64,000 bases of DNA from Paenibacillus sp. FSL H7-0331. Lineage in GTDB: Bacteria; Bacillota; Bacilli; Paenibacillales; NBRC-103111. The notes below the pieces were generated by a model. The model had not been told where the DNA came from. It made no database searches and saw only the letters and a program-made list of their open reading frames with translations. Below, in pieces: positions 1 to 9,006 of the stretch (positions are counted from its first letter, which is position 1; each line of letters opens with the position of its first letter). A program made the position numbers and the translations under genes. The stretch covers positions 41,785 through 105,784 of the forward strand of contig NZ_MRTH01000027.1 in the NCBI RefSeq assembly GCF_001956045.1. Direction: 5' to 3'.

Positions 1-374
1 ACGACGCCATTACCCGCGGAGAGGTGGCCAGCATCGCTGCCAGATTGCTTCCGGCAACTGCGACTGGCAATGCACCGACTGTCGATTACAGTGATACTCG
101 CAATCACTGGGCTTCCGAAGTGATCAAGCAGGCATCACAGGCAGGTATTTTGCAGGGTTATCCGGATGGCACCTTCCAGCCGGAAAACAAGCTGAATCGC
201 GCAGAAGCGGTAAAGGTATTGAACAGATTGTTTGAACGGCCGTTGGCGAACGTGAAGTCTTCAAGTTGGCCAGACGTACCGCAGGACCATTGGGCAATAC
301 AGGAAATTGAGTCGGCTTCCGGCACGGTGAAGCTGTTGTCTGATGGTAGTGTGTATGTAGCACCGAACCATTAA
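1..374 (+). CDS. C-terminal end of an S-layer-homology (SLH) domain protein (5' partial)
   Basis: The reading frame is open from base 3 at the left edge, so the gene starts outside the window; about 123 residues are visible. An ITRGE motif at the very start closes one SLH repeat. A complete repeat follows (HWASEVIKQASQAGILQGYP with LNRAE at its end), then a shortened third repeat beginning WPDVPQDHWA, which stops without its own RAE motif. SLH repeats anchor exported proteins to pyruvylated secondary cell-wall polymer in Gram-positive envelopes. The enzymatic or structural part of the protein lies outside the window and cannot be named. A strong terminator follows 27 bases after the stop, so this is the end of its transcript. 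Confidence 0.85.
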   Translation, partial: DAITRGEVASIAARLLPATATGNAPTVDYSDTRNHWASEVIKQASQAGILQGYPDGTFQPENKLNRAEAVKVLNRLFERPLANVKSSSWPDVPQDHWAIQEIESASGTVKLLSDGSVYVAPNH

Positions 375-400
375 TAAGCAAAAGAAGCGTTAAAACGTTA

Positions 401-445
401 AAGCCCATGATGCCTATAAGGCGCTCATGGGCTTTCGTTTTGTTT
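401..445 (+). terminator. Rho-independent terminator after the SLH gene
   Basis: A perfect 10-bp inverted repeat (AAGCCCATGA at 401-410, TCATGGGCTT at 425-434) is followed by TCGTTTTGTTTGCTTT. Confidence 0.85.
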
Positions 446-653
446 GCTTTATTTGCTCGCTTAAGGGGATCGGCCTGCGCTTTTATATCAAAAACAATAC
501 AGACTCATCTTAAATATGGTATGATTTTACTATTCGAATAATCGCTAATGAAGCTATTTGCATCAGATGGATCACAAATTCTGCGTATAGATTATTAATT
601 ATATGAATATTTTTTGATTAAATTACATATATAGTTAAAAAAGGGGTTTTGAT

Positions 654-1112
654 TTGAAGAAAATCATGTGGTGTTTTATCATTTGTAGTCTATTAGTAAC
701 CGGATGCTCCTTGGAGAAAGCGAAAGTAGCTATGAGTACTCATACAAGCGAAGTGCTGAATGGAGTAGAAGGAGAACTTAGAGACGTTATAGTAGATTAC
801 TTCGATAACTTCGATGATGTGTATGGGTACAAAGAGTATGTTACAGAAAATTTTCTGAAACAGGTATACAGAGATTGCACGGACGATAACTCGGATACTA
901 AAACATTAGATCAGATGGCAGAAGCGCTCCATCAAATTAATCTAAAATCGGTCCATTTGCTTCGATATGATATTATTGACCTGAAAAGTGATGAGGATCA
1001 AGTTAAGCTGCATGTTCACCGAGATTTCTCACATAACAGCTCAAATAATATTACCTACATAATGATTAAAGAGAATGGGATTTGGAAATTTGATAAAATA
1101 TTGCGCTTTTAA
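654..1112 (+). CDS. Small predicted lipoprotein of unknown function
   Basis: This encodes 152 residues from a TTG start preceded by an AAAGGGG purine run. The N-terminus MKKIMWCFIICSLLVTGCS is a typical lipoprotein signal with lipobox LVTGC, so the protein should be lipid-anchored on the outer face of the cytoplasmic membrane. The mature part is acidic, with a YFDNFDDVYGYKEYV segment and a C-terminal stretch ending ENGIWKFDKI, which resembles the last strand of NTF2/SnoaL-like small folds; that resemblance is only a guess. It stands alone between two terminator-like hairpins, so it is probably monocistronic. I do not recognise the family. Confidence 0.7.
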   Translation: MKKIMWCFIICSLLVTGCSLEKAKVAMSTHTSEVLNGVEGELRDVIVDYFDNFDDVYGYKEYVTENFLKQVYRDCTDDNSDTKTLDQMAEALHQINLKSVHLLRYDIIDLKSDEDQVKLHVHRDFSHNSSNNITYIMIKENGIWKFDKILRF

Positions 1113-1184
1113 ATAAATCTAGAAATCTGTATTAAGTGCATGGAAAAGATGCTATATCCCTTTATACTAATTGTATACCCTTAG

Positions 1185-1217
1185 AGCTCAGGTGGAGAAA
1201 ACGCTTGGGCTTTTTTC
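1185..1217 (+). terminator. Probable terminator downstream of the 654-1112 lipoprotein gene
   Basis: AGCTCAGG (1185-1192) pairs with CTTGGGCT (1204-1211), 8 bp with two G-U pairs, and is followed by a run of T. The rest of 1113-1375 holds no convincing gene. A promoter-like TTTTGTGCTATGCT lies near 1307-1320, ahead of the next gene. Confidence 0.6.
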
Positions 1218-1375
1218 AGTTAAAGATCCGCTTCTATTATCAGGCAATATCAATTGACGACTCCCCGTTGCAGCGAATACCAGCGAGGTTCACTCTCCGT
1301 TCATACTTTTGTGCTATGCTCTCCAATGAAGTAGAGACGTAGTTATCAAAATTTGTGGAGTGTTGGAGGCTTACT

Positions 1376-3346
1376 ATGCCATCGTTTATGAGAAAGATAT
1401 CTTGCAAAATGATTGTATCAGCGTTACTGGTCGTTACGGTGGGTGTGAGTTTGTTAGGGATTCAGACGCCCGTATCGGCAGCGCTCCCCATTTCTACATC
1501 GCTATCCGTTAAAACGGAGGAAGCGGCGGCGGATTTGAACTACACTGCCCAGCTAACGGCATTCATCGATGGTATCATGAACGTACATTTGGACAATTTT
1601 AAAATTCCAGGGGCGGTCATCTCGATCGTCAAGGATGGACAGGTCCTGCTCGCCAAGGGCTATGGGCACTCCAATCTGGAAGAAGGCAAGCTGGTTGACC
1701 CCAGGACGAACCTGTTTCGGATTGCTTCGACAACGAAGCTGTTTACTTGGACGGCAGTGATGCAATTGGTTGAGCAGGGGAAGCTTGATCTCGATACCGA
1801 CGTCAACACCTACCTCAAAACAGTGAAAATACCAAAAACCTATCCGCAGCCGGTAACGATGCGTCATCTATTGACCCATACCGCCGGGTTTGAGGAAGGG
1901 GGCGTTGGCTATCAAATAACCACGGATCCAACCAAACTCCCGGTGTCGATTTCTGACACGCTATCCAAGCATAGGCTGGCGCTTGTTCGACCTCCGGGCG
2001 AGATGATGTCTTATTCCAACTATGGGGCTGCGTTGGCGGGGCTTATTGTCGAGGAAATTAGCGGTATCGATTATAATGACTATATTCAAAAAAACATTTT
2101 CAATCCGCTAGACATGAAATATGCAACCGTACATGAGCCTGTTCCAGCTTCTTTAGAGCCCTATGCGGTGCTCGGCTATGCTCGCGAGAACGGTCAATTC
2201 GTCACCAAGCCGCTTACGTACGAGGGAGGTTTCCGCCCTGCGGGATCGGGATCAGTCTCCGCAGTCGATATGGCTCATTTCATGATCGCCCATCTTCAGA
2301 ACGGGCGTTATGGAGACCAACAAATTCTTAAGCCGGAAACCGCCAAATTGATGCATGCGCCAGCTTTCCAGTTTGACAAACGGCTGCCTGCTATGGATCT
2401 TGGTTTTTACGAGCTGAGGATGAATGGACTGCGCGTTATTGCCCACGGGGGCGCCGACACGTTGTTCAACACGGAGCTTTATCTTGTACCTGATAAACAA
2501 ATCGGTATTTTTGTTTCCTATAGCGGGGGCGAAGGTGGAACAGCAGCGGCAGGTTTGGCCAAAGCCTTTTTCGATCGATACTATCCAGCACAAGTAGGCA
2601 AACTGCCTGCTGTGTCGGCCGAGCTTGAGAATGCCGTGCCGAAATATGCTGGCTCCTATCAATTCACGCGTCGTAACCACTCGGAGATAGATAAGTTTTT
2701 CAGTTTTTTATCGCAGATCAGTGTTTCGGTTTCCGACAACCGTCTGTCCATTGGAAGCGGAGCTGAACAGCAAATATATGCTCCCATCGAACCGAATTTA
2801 TTTCAAGAGGTTGGAGGCACGCATCAGATCGGATTTCGCACCGATGCATCGGGAATGGTCACTCATCTGCTTCTGGATATTCTCCCAGAAATGCCGCTCG
2901 AACCGACACCGCTGCTTGATCAATCCATGTTCTGGCTTCCTTTACTCGGAATCTCGGCCATTCTGTTCATCACCGTATTGACAGGGTTTGCTTATCGCAG
3001 ACGTGAAATCAAAGAGCTGCCGAAAGCGCAGAAGTGGGCAGTTCGGCTGTCCGCGGCTACCTCTGCATGGGCGTTAGTGACGCTCATCGCGACGTACGTC
3101 GTAGTGTTGAACATGGATCAGTTGGATCGGCTTAGCCGCATTACGCCATCGTTAAATGTTTATCTGTTCATGCCCATCATACTTGTTGGAATGACCGTAG
3201 CGATATTGGCTTTAAGCGTAATAGCATGGAAAAACCAATATTGGACAGTGTTGAAGCGCGTGCATTACACGCTCGTGGCGCTATCGGCAGTTGTGATGAG
3301 TCTGTTTTACTATCATTGGAATCTATTGGGATGGCAATTTGGTTAA
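1376..3346 (+). CDS. Serine beta-lactamase-fold hydrolase (PBP4*/AmpC-like) with C-terminal membrane domain
   Basis: 656 residues. ATG 1376 is chosen because GGAGG (1365-1369) sits 6 bases upstream; a GTG at 1355 is in frame but lacks such a site. A signal peptide ends near PVSA. The class C beta-lactamase/D-Ala-D-Ala peptidase motifs are present: SxxK as S118-T-T-K121, YSN (YSNYG) and HGG (IAHGGAD). After about residue 500 come four hydrophobic segments (starting FWLPLLGISAILF, SAWALVTLIATYVVV, FMPIILVGMTVAILA and TLVALSAVVMS), so the catalytic domain should face outward on a membrane anchor. Such proteins act on D-amino-acid peptides or esters; the substrate cannot be told. A two-component pair follows 50 bases downstream and may be cotranscribed, which suggests an envelope-stress or antibiotic-response context. 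Confidence 0.85.
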   Translation: MPSFMRKISCKMIVSALLVVTVGVSLLGIQTPVSAALPISTSLSVKTEEAAADLNYTAQLTAFIDGIMNVHLDNFKIPGAVISIVKDGQVLLAKGYGHSNLEEGKLVDPRTNLFRIASTTKLFTWTAVMQLVEQGKLDLDTDVNTYLKTVKIPKTYPQPVTMRHLLTHTAGFEEGGVGYQITTDPTKLPVSISDTLSKHRLALVRPPGEMMSYSNYGAALAGLIVEEISGIDYNDYIQKNIFNPLDMKYATVHEPVPASLEPYAVLGYARENGQFVTKPLTYEGGFRPAGSGSVSAVDMAHFMIAHLQNGRYGDQQILKPETAKLMHAPAFQFDKRLPAMDLGFYELRMNGLRVIAHGGADTLFNTELYLVPDKQIGIFVSYSGGEGGTAAAGLAKAFFDRYYPAQVGKLPAVSAELENAVPKYAGSYQFTRRNHSEIDKFFSFLSQISVSVSDNRLSIGSGAEQQIYAPIEPNLFQEVGGTHQIGFRTDASGMVTHLLLDILPEMPLEPTPLLDQSMFWLPLLGISAILFITVLTGFAYRRREIKELPKAQKWAVRLSAATSAWALVTLIATYVVVLNMDQLDRLSRITPSLNVYLFMPIILVGMTVAILALSVIAWKNQYWTVLKRVHYTLVALSAVVMSLFYYHWNLLGWQFG

Positions 3347-3396
3347 AGCAACAATCTGCCCTTGTCGGTGGAACACGCTAAAGATTGGAGGTAGGT

Positions 3397-4077
3397 ATGC
3401 TCATGGCCAAAATCCTTATCGCAGATGACGATGCTCATATTCGCGAGCTGATCACCTTATTTTTGCGGAACGAAGGCTTCGAGATCGTGGAGGCAAGAGA
3501 CGGTGCAGAAGCACTGTCGATTGTGGAAAATGTTCGAGTCGATCTGGTTATTCTCGATATTATGATGCCCCAATTAGACGGTTGGGAATTGTGCAGAGAG
3601 ATCAGACGGATCGATTCGAATATCCCTCTATTAATGGTCACGGTCAAAGGAGAGTCAGCACAAAAGGTGAAGGGTTTTCAGCTTGGAACGGACGATTACT
3701 TAACGAAGCCGTTTGATCCATTGGAGCTCGTGATGAGAGTAAAAGCGCTGCTGAAGCGCTATATGATTGTCTCTTCGCAAACGATACAGCTGGGTGGCAT
3801 TGTACTGAATCGCCGCAGCTTTCAAGTGATTAGGGGAGAGGAGACGCTAAATCTGCCGTTAAAGGAGTTCGAGCTGCTGTTCAAGCTGGCAAATCATCCC
3901 GGGCAAATCTTTACCCGTGAACAATTGATCGCGCATATCTGGGGGATGAATTACGAAGGTGATGACCGAACTGTCGATGTTCACATTAAGCGGCTAAGGG
4001 AAAGATTTGCTGACGATACGCACCATTTTCAAATTGAAACGGCTCGTAGTCTGGGATACCGGTTAGTGATTACATGA
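3397..4077 (+). CDS. OmpR/PhoB-family response regulator
   Basis: 226 residues with an N-terminal receiver domain (acidic pair in IADDDAH, phosphoacceptor D54 in VILDIMMPQ, KPF near residue 106) and a C-terminal winged-helix domain ending in the DDRTVDVHIKRLR recognition-helix region. ATG 3397 follows GGAGG (3387-3391) by 5 bases; a TTG at 3385 is also in frame but lies within the ribosome binding site. The stop overlaps the start of the downstream histidine kinase (ATGA), so the two are translationally coupled and form a cognate pair. The target genes are unknown; the beta-lactamase-fold gene just upstream is the obvious candidate. Confidence 0.9.
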   Translation: MLMAKILIADDDAHIRELITLFLRNEGFEIVEARDGAEALSIVENVRVDLVILDIMMPQLDGWELCREIRRIDSNIPLLMVTVKGESAQKVKGFQLGTDDYLTKPFDPLELVMRVKALLKRYMIVSSQTIQLGGIVLNRRSFQVIRGEETLNLPLKEFELLFKLANHPGQIFTREQLIAHIWGMNYEGDDRTVDVHIKRLRERFADDTHHFQIETARSLGYRLVIT

Positions 4078-5426
4078 TCAAAACCTTATACGTCCGTATT
4101 GTTTGCACGTTTCTGGCCGTCATTATTCTCAGCTTGCTATCCGCATTCTTTATTGGATTCTTTTTGTTCAAGAAGGAAATCAATCATATTGGACAGAACG
4201 ACATGATTGCAGTAGGCGAGGAAATTATCCGTCTCTATGAACAAACAAAGCCCGACGATCGGGATACGTTCATCAAGCGCATGGTAAACGTCTCTGCCTA
4301 TCCGGTTCACATTTATGATGCTTCGGGTAACGTAACGATCTATGGCTTAAACAATACGAGTAACGTCCAAATCGCGCCGGAAGCCGTTCAGCAGGTGCTG
4401 CGGGGACAATATTACCGTTCTCCTGGCGAAGTGGAACAAACCTTCATCGGTATACCCTTTCCATTTGAAGGGGCGCCACATGCGATGTTTATGCAGTTTT
4501 CCTCGCAAAACGAAAATATTATTAATCGGATGGTCCTGCTCGTATTGCTGCTCGCCTTGTTGATTGGAAGCTTATGTATCCTGATTGCGGCCAGATATTT
4601 GGTAAAGCCGATCCAGGCATTGACACAAGCGACCAAACGACTTGCGAAGGGCGATTTTAACGTGGAAATCAAAACGAAACGAATGGACGAAATGGGAGCC
4701 TTGACGCAAAGCTTTAATGAAATGGCGAGCGAGCTGAAGCAGCTGGAGCTGATGAGGCAGGATTTTGTTTCGAACGTTTCTCACGAAATTCAAACCCCGC
4801 TAACGTCTATTTCCGGTTTTGCTATGGCGATGAAAAACAGCAGCTTGGTAGCGGAAAGCGACCGGTTTTATTACCTGGATATCATTATCGCGGAGAGCGG
4901 ACGATTATCCAGACTTAGCGATAATTTGCTGAAGCTTGCTTCCCTGGATTCGGAGCATCATCCATTCGAGGCGTCTACGTATAATCTCGACGAGCAAATC
5001 AGACAAATCGTCGTTACTTGCGAACCTCAGTGGTCGGCGAAGGGCATTCGTATCGATTTGGAATTAGCTGCTGCTGTCAAAATAACGGCTGATCGGGACC
5101 AGCTTAACCAAGTGTGGATGAATGTACTCGGCAACAGCATCAAGTTTACACCCGCAGGTGGGCATATCGAAATACGCGTTACGCATTCAGTGAATGAAAT
5201 TTGCTTCGTGATAACCGATTCAGGGATTGGAATAGCACCGGAGCAGCTTGATTATGTATTTGAGCGGTTTTACAAAACGGACCTATCGCGGAACCGCGAC
5301 ATCGGGGGTAATGGTCTCGGGCTTGCCATCGCTAAGAAAATCGTGGATCTTCATCACGGAAGCATCGAAATGAAAAGTCAGGTCGGCCAAGGTACAACAG
5401 TGGTTGTTCAATTGCCTATTCGATAA
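4074..5426 (+). CDS. Membrane sensor histidine kinase, partner of the 3397-4077 regulator
   Basis: 450 residues. Two transmembrane segments (residues about 8-32 and 147-170) enclose an extracytoplasmic sensor region of roughly 115 residues. They are followed by a HAMP linker, a HisKA dimerisation domain with H237 in SHEIQTPLTS, and a HATPase domain with N-box NVLGNSIKF, G1 DSGIGI, F-box FERFYKTD and G2 GGNGLGLAI. The residue after HEI is Q rather than the usual R or K. The start codon overlaps the regulator stop by 4 bases. The sensed signal is unknown. A terminator-like hairpin lies about 140 bases downstream. Confidence 0.9.
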   Translation: MIKTLYVRIVCTFLAVIILSLLSAFFIGFFLFKKEINHIGQNDMIAVGEEIIRLYEQTKPDDRDTFIKRMVNVSAYPVHIYDASGNVTIYGLNNTSNVQIAPEAVQQVLRGQYYRSPGEVEQTFIGIPFPFEGAPHAMFMQFSSQNENIINRMVLLVLLLALLIGSLCILIAARYLVKPIQALTQATKRLAKGDFNVEIKTKRMDEMGALTQSFNEMASELKQLELMRQDFVSNVSHEIQTPLTSISGFAMAMKNSSLVAESDRFYYLDIIIAESGRLSRLSDNLLKLASLDSEHHPFEASTYNLDEQIRQIVVTCEPQWSAKGIRIDLELAAAVKITADRDQLNQVWMNVLGNSIKFTPAGGHIEIRVTHSVNEICFVITDSGIGIAPEQLDYVFERFYKTDLSRNRDIGGNGLGLAIAKKIVDLHHGSIEMKSQVGQGTTVVVQLPIR

Positions 5427-5565
5427 CGGTAACGTGTAGGACCAAAGTTTTTTATCTCTTGATGGAACGAATCGAACTTGTGGCAGGGGTCATCTATTCC
5501 TCATAGGAGACATGCACGGAGCAGTGTACATGGACTGTTAGAAAAGCCATAGTTAACATTGAGAC

Positions 5566-5612
5566 AGCACCAGATTGTGCCTGAGTAAGGGCGCGATGGG
5601 TGCTTTTTGTTT
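5566..5612 (+). terminator. Possible terminator after the first two-component pair
   Basis: AGCACC (5566-5571) pairs with GGTGCT (5599-5604) around an inner GTGCC/GGCGC stem and is followed by TTTTGTTTT. The loop is long, so the call is moderate. Confidence 0.5.
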
Positions 5613-5722
5613 TATAGAGAGCTTGAATATGGATCCAGAAGCAGGAAGTTATCGGGTATGGTCGAAAGTAAATAATGAGATATTAAGACGGCTACCTATA
5701 AGGGCTTATGAAAGGAGAAATT

Positions 5723-6124
5723 ATGGAAGGAACCCATAATACTTCGGATTCAATTGATGCATACATATCAAAATTCCCTCCAGAGGTTCAGGAAATTCTT
5801 AATACGTTAAGAAAGGTTATACAAGAGTCGGCGCCAGAAGCCAAGGAAAAGATAAGTTATCAAATGCCTACATTTGATCTGCATGGAAATTTGGTGCATT
5901 TTGCTGCTTACAAAAATCATATAGGATTTTATCCAGCTCCAAGTGGGGTTGATGCGTTCAAGCATGAATTATCACCATACAAATGGGCAAAAGGGTCTAT
6001 ACAATTTCCTTTAGACAAGCCGCTCCCTTACGAATTAGTAAGTCGGATAGTTAAATTCAGAGCTGACGAAAATATGAAACAAGTAACAAACACCAGCATC
6101 CGTATCAGAGGAAAGAGGTCTTAG
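5723..6124 (+). CDS. DUF1801 / YdhG-like protein
   Basis: 133 residues from ATG 5723, with GGAG (5714-5717) 5 bases upstream; an in-frame ATG at 5708 lies before that site. The sequence shows the DUF1801 pattern: an N-terminal helix (YISKFPPEVQEILNTLRKVI), the core ISYQMPTFD, then HFAAYKNHIGFYPAPSG and an IQFPLDKPLPYELVSRIV helix. Bacillus subtilis YdhG-type members have been called iron chaperones by similarity to frataxin-like folds, but no function is established here. It is followed after 2 bases by the Sir2 gene, so the two are very probably cotranscribed. Confidence 0.8.
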   Translation: MEGTHNTSDSIDAYISKFPPEVQEILNTLRKVIQESAPEAKEKISYQMPTFDLHGNLVHFAAYKNHIGFYPAPSGVDAFKHELSPYKWAKGSIQFPLDKPLPYELVSRIVKFRADENMKQVTNTSIRIRGKRS

Positions 6125-6126
6125 GC

Positions 6127-6858
6127 ATGAACTTTAATGAAATCAAGAAAATCGTGGGTGAGAGCAGCAACATCGTTTTTTTCGGAGGTGCTGGTACCTC
6201 AACCGAGAGTGGAATTCCCGATTTCCGCTCTGCTGATGGATTATATAATGAAGGAACGGACGAGAAGTATACGCCGGAAGAAATGTTGAGCCGTGATTTT
6301 TTCTTGGAGCGTACGGAGATGTTTTATCATTTTTATAAATCCAAAATGCTTTATCCAGATGCAAGGCCTAACCCGGCTCACGAAGCATTGGTGAAGCTTG
6401 AGCAGAGAGGGCAGCTGAAGGCTATCATTACACAGAATATCGATGGTCTCCATCAGCTTGCTGGAAGTATGAATGTACTTGAGCTGCATGGATCTGTTCA
6501 CAGGAATCGCTGTATGGGTTGCCATGCGGTATATCCTTTGGCGTCGATCGTTGGATCACGTGGACCTGTACCTTTATGTGAGCGGTGTGGTGAACTGGTT
6601 AAGCCGGATGTCGTTTTATATCAAGAGAGCTTGGACATGGAACTGTTGGAACGCGCGGCCCAATATATACAACAAGCAGATGTATTGATCGTCGCAGGTA
6701 CTTCTCTTACCGTTCAGCCAGCAGCGGGGTTAATTCGGTTATATGAAGGGAACCACTTCCTGTTAATTAATAAAAGTGCCACGCCAATGGACAGATTAGC
6801 CAACTATATCATTTCGGATAGCATTGCCAAGGTGCTGAGTGCGCTGACAGCCGACTGA
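6127..6858 (+). CDS. Sir2-family NAD-dependent protein deacylase
   Basis: 243 residues, the usual length for a bacterial sirtuin. NAD-binding motifs GAGTSTESGIPDFRS (near residue 16) and TQNIDGLHQLAG are intact, the catalytic histidine is H121 in LELHGSVH, and a zinc site is formed by two Cys-x2-Cys pairs (CMGC and CERC). The later VAGTSLTVQPA motif and a C-terminal SATPMD segment also match the family. It removes acetyl or related acyl groups from lysine using NAD. It lies directly behind the DUF1801 gene; the functional link is unknown. Confidence 0.93.
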   Translation: MNFNEIKKIVGESSNIVFFGGAGTSTESGIPDFRSADGLYNEGTDEKYTPEEMLSRDFFLERTEMFYHFYKSKMLYPDARPNPAHEALVKLEQRGQLKAIITQNIDGLHQLAGSMNVLELHGSVHRNRCMGCHAVYPLASIVGSRGPVPLCERCGELVKPDVVLYQESLDMELLERAAQYIQQADVLIVAGTSLTVQPAAGLIRLYEGNHFLLINKSATPMDRLANYIISDSIAKVLSALTAD

Positions 6859-6893
6859 AACAGAGCTAGGGGATACCACATAGGTTATTCATC

Positions 6894-6946
6894 AGGGTTA
6901 TTCTGCAGGGCGTTGAAGAAGCGACTTTGTGGGGTGACCCTTTTTT
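6894..6946 (+). terminator. Possible terminator after the Sir2 gene
   Basis: AGGGTTA (6894-6900) pairs with TGACCCT (6935-6941), 7 bp with one G-U pair, followed by TTTTTAT. The loop is about 34 bases, so the call is moderate. Confidence 0.5.
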
Positions 6947-7071
6947 ATGATAAGAAGTTGGAGTCAAGCTATGTTTAGATGGTCATGGTATTATTTTACT
7001 ATTTTGCAACCATATTGAGCTTGTTGTCGTTAAGTAGTTGTGACGATTAGCAAAAAGGTAAAGGTGTACCG

Positions 7072-7416
7072 ATGAAATATGTGATGCTTGTAGCGACTAT
7101 ATTCCTTTGTATGACAGGCTGCTCAACGAATAATCCAAATGACGGGAATCCTAAGGTTTGGGACTATAGGGAAGGCTACGTAATTGCAAAAGAATATCAT
7201 AAATATTTAGTAGTGCGAAATACAAATAGCGCTGAAATCAAAAATAAAACCGTATCGCAGCTATTAAAGGAAGCTCAGCCGGATGCGATATGGATTACGG
7301 TACATACGGATAACGATTCCATACATATTGGTGACAAAGTAAGTATTTCTATTGATGGCGGTATTGATCAATCCTATCCTGCTCAAGCTTCAGCTAAAGA
7401 TTTTAAAAAATTATGA
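7072..7416 (+). CDS. DUF3221-like small lipoprotein
   Basis: 114 residues. The N-terminus MKYVMLVATIFLCMTGCS gives a lipoprotein signal with lipobox CMTGC. The mature part carries the DUF3221 pattern: EGYVIAKEYHKYLVV, an AIWITV strand, IGDKVSISIDGGID and a closing SYPAQA. The fold is a small OB-like beta domain of unknown function on the outside of the membrane. It appears monocistronic and is followed by about 100 AT-rich bases before the next gene. Confidence 0.75.
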   Translation: MKYVMLVATIFLCMTGCSTNNPNDGNPKVWDYREGYVIAKEYHKYLVVRNTNSAEIKNKTVSQLLKEAQPDAIWITVHTDNDSIHIGDKVSISIDGGIDQSYPAQASAKDFKKL

Positions 7417-7523
7417 AAAATTATAAAATATTTCTTAAATCTGAAAAAAGCCAAATAAGCAAAGCTATACTTTTCATACAGTGGTGCAAACTCCACCAGA
7501 TCAGATAGTGAGGAGTAACAAAT

Positions 7524-8942
7524 GTGAAAAGATGGTTAGTTGGCTTGTTGCTGATTGTGGTTATGCTTGTGGGTACAGTAGGGTGCGAATTATCGGTTAG
7601 CAGCAAGGAGAAGGGAAGTACAACCGGATTCAAAGCGCTGGGCAAGGATGCGAAGGCAAAAATCAAAGTGTTGTTTTATAATGAGCAGGCCTTTGCCATG
7701 CTGTATGGCAATACCTTTAACGCCAAGTACCCCAATATCGAGGTAGAGGTTATACCTATGACCTCATTGATGCTGCCAGGCAAGGATAAGAATAAAGAAC
7801 TGGTCAAGCTGCTGGAGGAAACCTCACCGGATGTCATGTTCTTGAGTCAGGAGCAGTATGAAAAGCTTTCGGGAGATGGGAAGCTGCTTGAATTGGAAAC
7901 GATTATTAAAAAAGATAAATTCGATTTGGATAGCATGCTTCCAGCCAGCACTCAATTGTTGAAGACAAAAGGAAATGGCATACTGTACGGTTTGGCATCG
8001 GGTTTTAGCGCCAAGGCGCTTTATTATAACAAAGATATTTTTGATCAAAATGGTGTGCCCTATCCTACAGACAGGATGAGTTGGGATGAGGTGCTTCAAC
8101 TGGCCAAGCGATTCCCGACGAGTGGGGAGGGACCCAATCGCATATATGGATTTCATCAGGGCAGCTTTCAAAGCGGGTACTATGAGCTGTTGAATAATAT
8201 GGGTCACACGAAAGGTCTGAGCATGGTCGATTCGGAATCTATGACTGTCAAGATCAACAGTGAGCCCTGGAAAAAAATTGTTCAATCAGCTGTGGATGCG
8301 TATAGAGCTGGCGTTATCGCCGAGCCCTCCAATCTGGCAGCTAATATGAATGAATTGGACTCCATCTTCACCCAAAATCATTTTATATCGGGTAAGGCTG
8401 CTATGACCGTAGATAGCTTCAACATGATTGCTTTGATGTCCGAGGCACAAAAAACTGTCAAGGATCTGAAGCCTGTTAATTGGGCATTGGTCACGGAGCC
8501 GATAGACAGAAGCAACCCGGATACGGCCACAAGCTTTGCTTTGAGTCAGATTATGGCGATTAATTCCAAAACCACGGACCCTGCTGCCGCGTGGGAACTG
8601 GTCAAATATCTCAACGGTGACGAATACGCCAAAATCATATCGAAATCGACGTTTGAACTTCTGACCCGAACTGCTTACGTGAAGGATAAGGACGGCCGCA
8701 GCCTGGAGGCCTTCTATAAGCTGCGGCCGGGTGATAAAAGCTATAACGATTTTAATACTTTGACAGCAATCCCTTTTAGCTTTTATACAGCCTTTGATAC
8801 TATAGTCAATCAAGAGTTTAAATCGGTGCTGGATCAGAAAAAAACGATAGAGGATGCTTTAAAAGAAATCGAAGACAAAGGACAGCAGGAGATGACGAAG
8901 GCGAAGTTCGAGCAGGAAAGCGGCAAGGACAGTAAGCAATAA
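7524..8942 (+). CDS. Extracellular solute-binding lipoprotein (ABC family 1)
   Basis: 472 residues from GTG 7524, with AGGAG at 7511-7515; the ATG two bases earlier is immediately closed by a stop. The signal peptide ends in lipobox GTVGC. The body matches sugar-type family 1 binding proteins: an EVEVIPMTSL strand, SPDVMFLSQEQ, GILYGLASGFSAKALYYNKDIFD, then SWDEVLQLAKRF and the hinge AAWELVKYLNGDEYAK. No permease genes are nearby. It is followed within about 65 bases by a response regulator, a histidine kinase and a second lipoprotein, so it may serve as the extracytoplasmic ligand sensor for that two-component system rather than for import. Confidence 0.85.
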   Translation: MKRWLVGLLLIVVMLVGTVGCELSVSSKEKGSTTGFKALGKDAKAKIKVLFYNEQAFAMLYGNTFNAKYPNIEVEVIPMTSLMLPGKDKNKELVKLLEETSPDVMFLSQEQYEKLSGDGKLLELETIIKKDKFDLDSMLPASTQLLKTKGNGILYGLASGFSAKALYYNKDIFDQNGVPYPTDRMSWDEVLQLAKRFPTSGEGPNRIYGFHQGSFQSGYYELLNNMGHTKGLSMVDSESMTVKINSEPWKKIVQSAVDAYRAGVIAEPSNLAANMNELDSIFTQNHFISGKAAMTVDSFNMIALMSEAQKTVKDLKPVNWALVTEPIDRSNPDTATSFALSQIMAINSKTTDPAAAWELVKYLNGDEYAKIISKSTFELLTRTAYVKDKDGRSLEAFYKLRPGDKSYNDFNTLTAIPFSFYTAFDTIVNQEFKSVLDQKKTIEDALKEIEDKGQQEMTKAKFEQESGKDSKQ

Positions 8943-9006
8943 GCGTAATCCGGGATGCCTGGCGGCTGACAGGTTATGATAGCGAAGGAGAATGGAGAGA
9001 GGGCTA

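Noticed and set aside
1136..1342. 68-codon open frame after the first small lipoprotein gene
   Set aside because: It runs through the terminator hairpin at 1185-1217, has no ribosome binding site and its composition is not protein-like.
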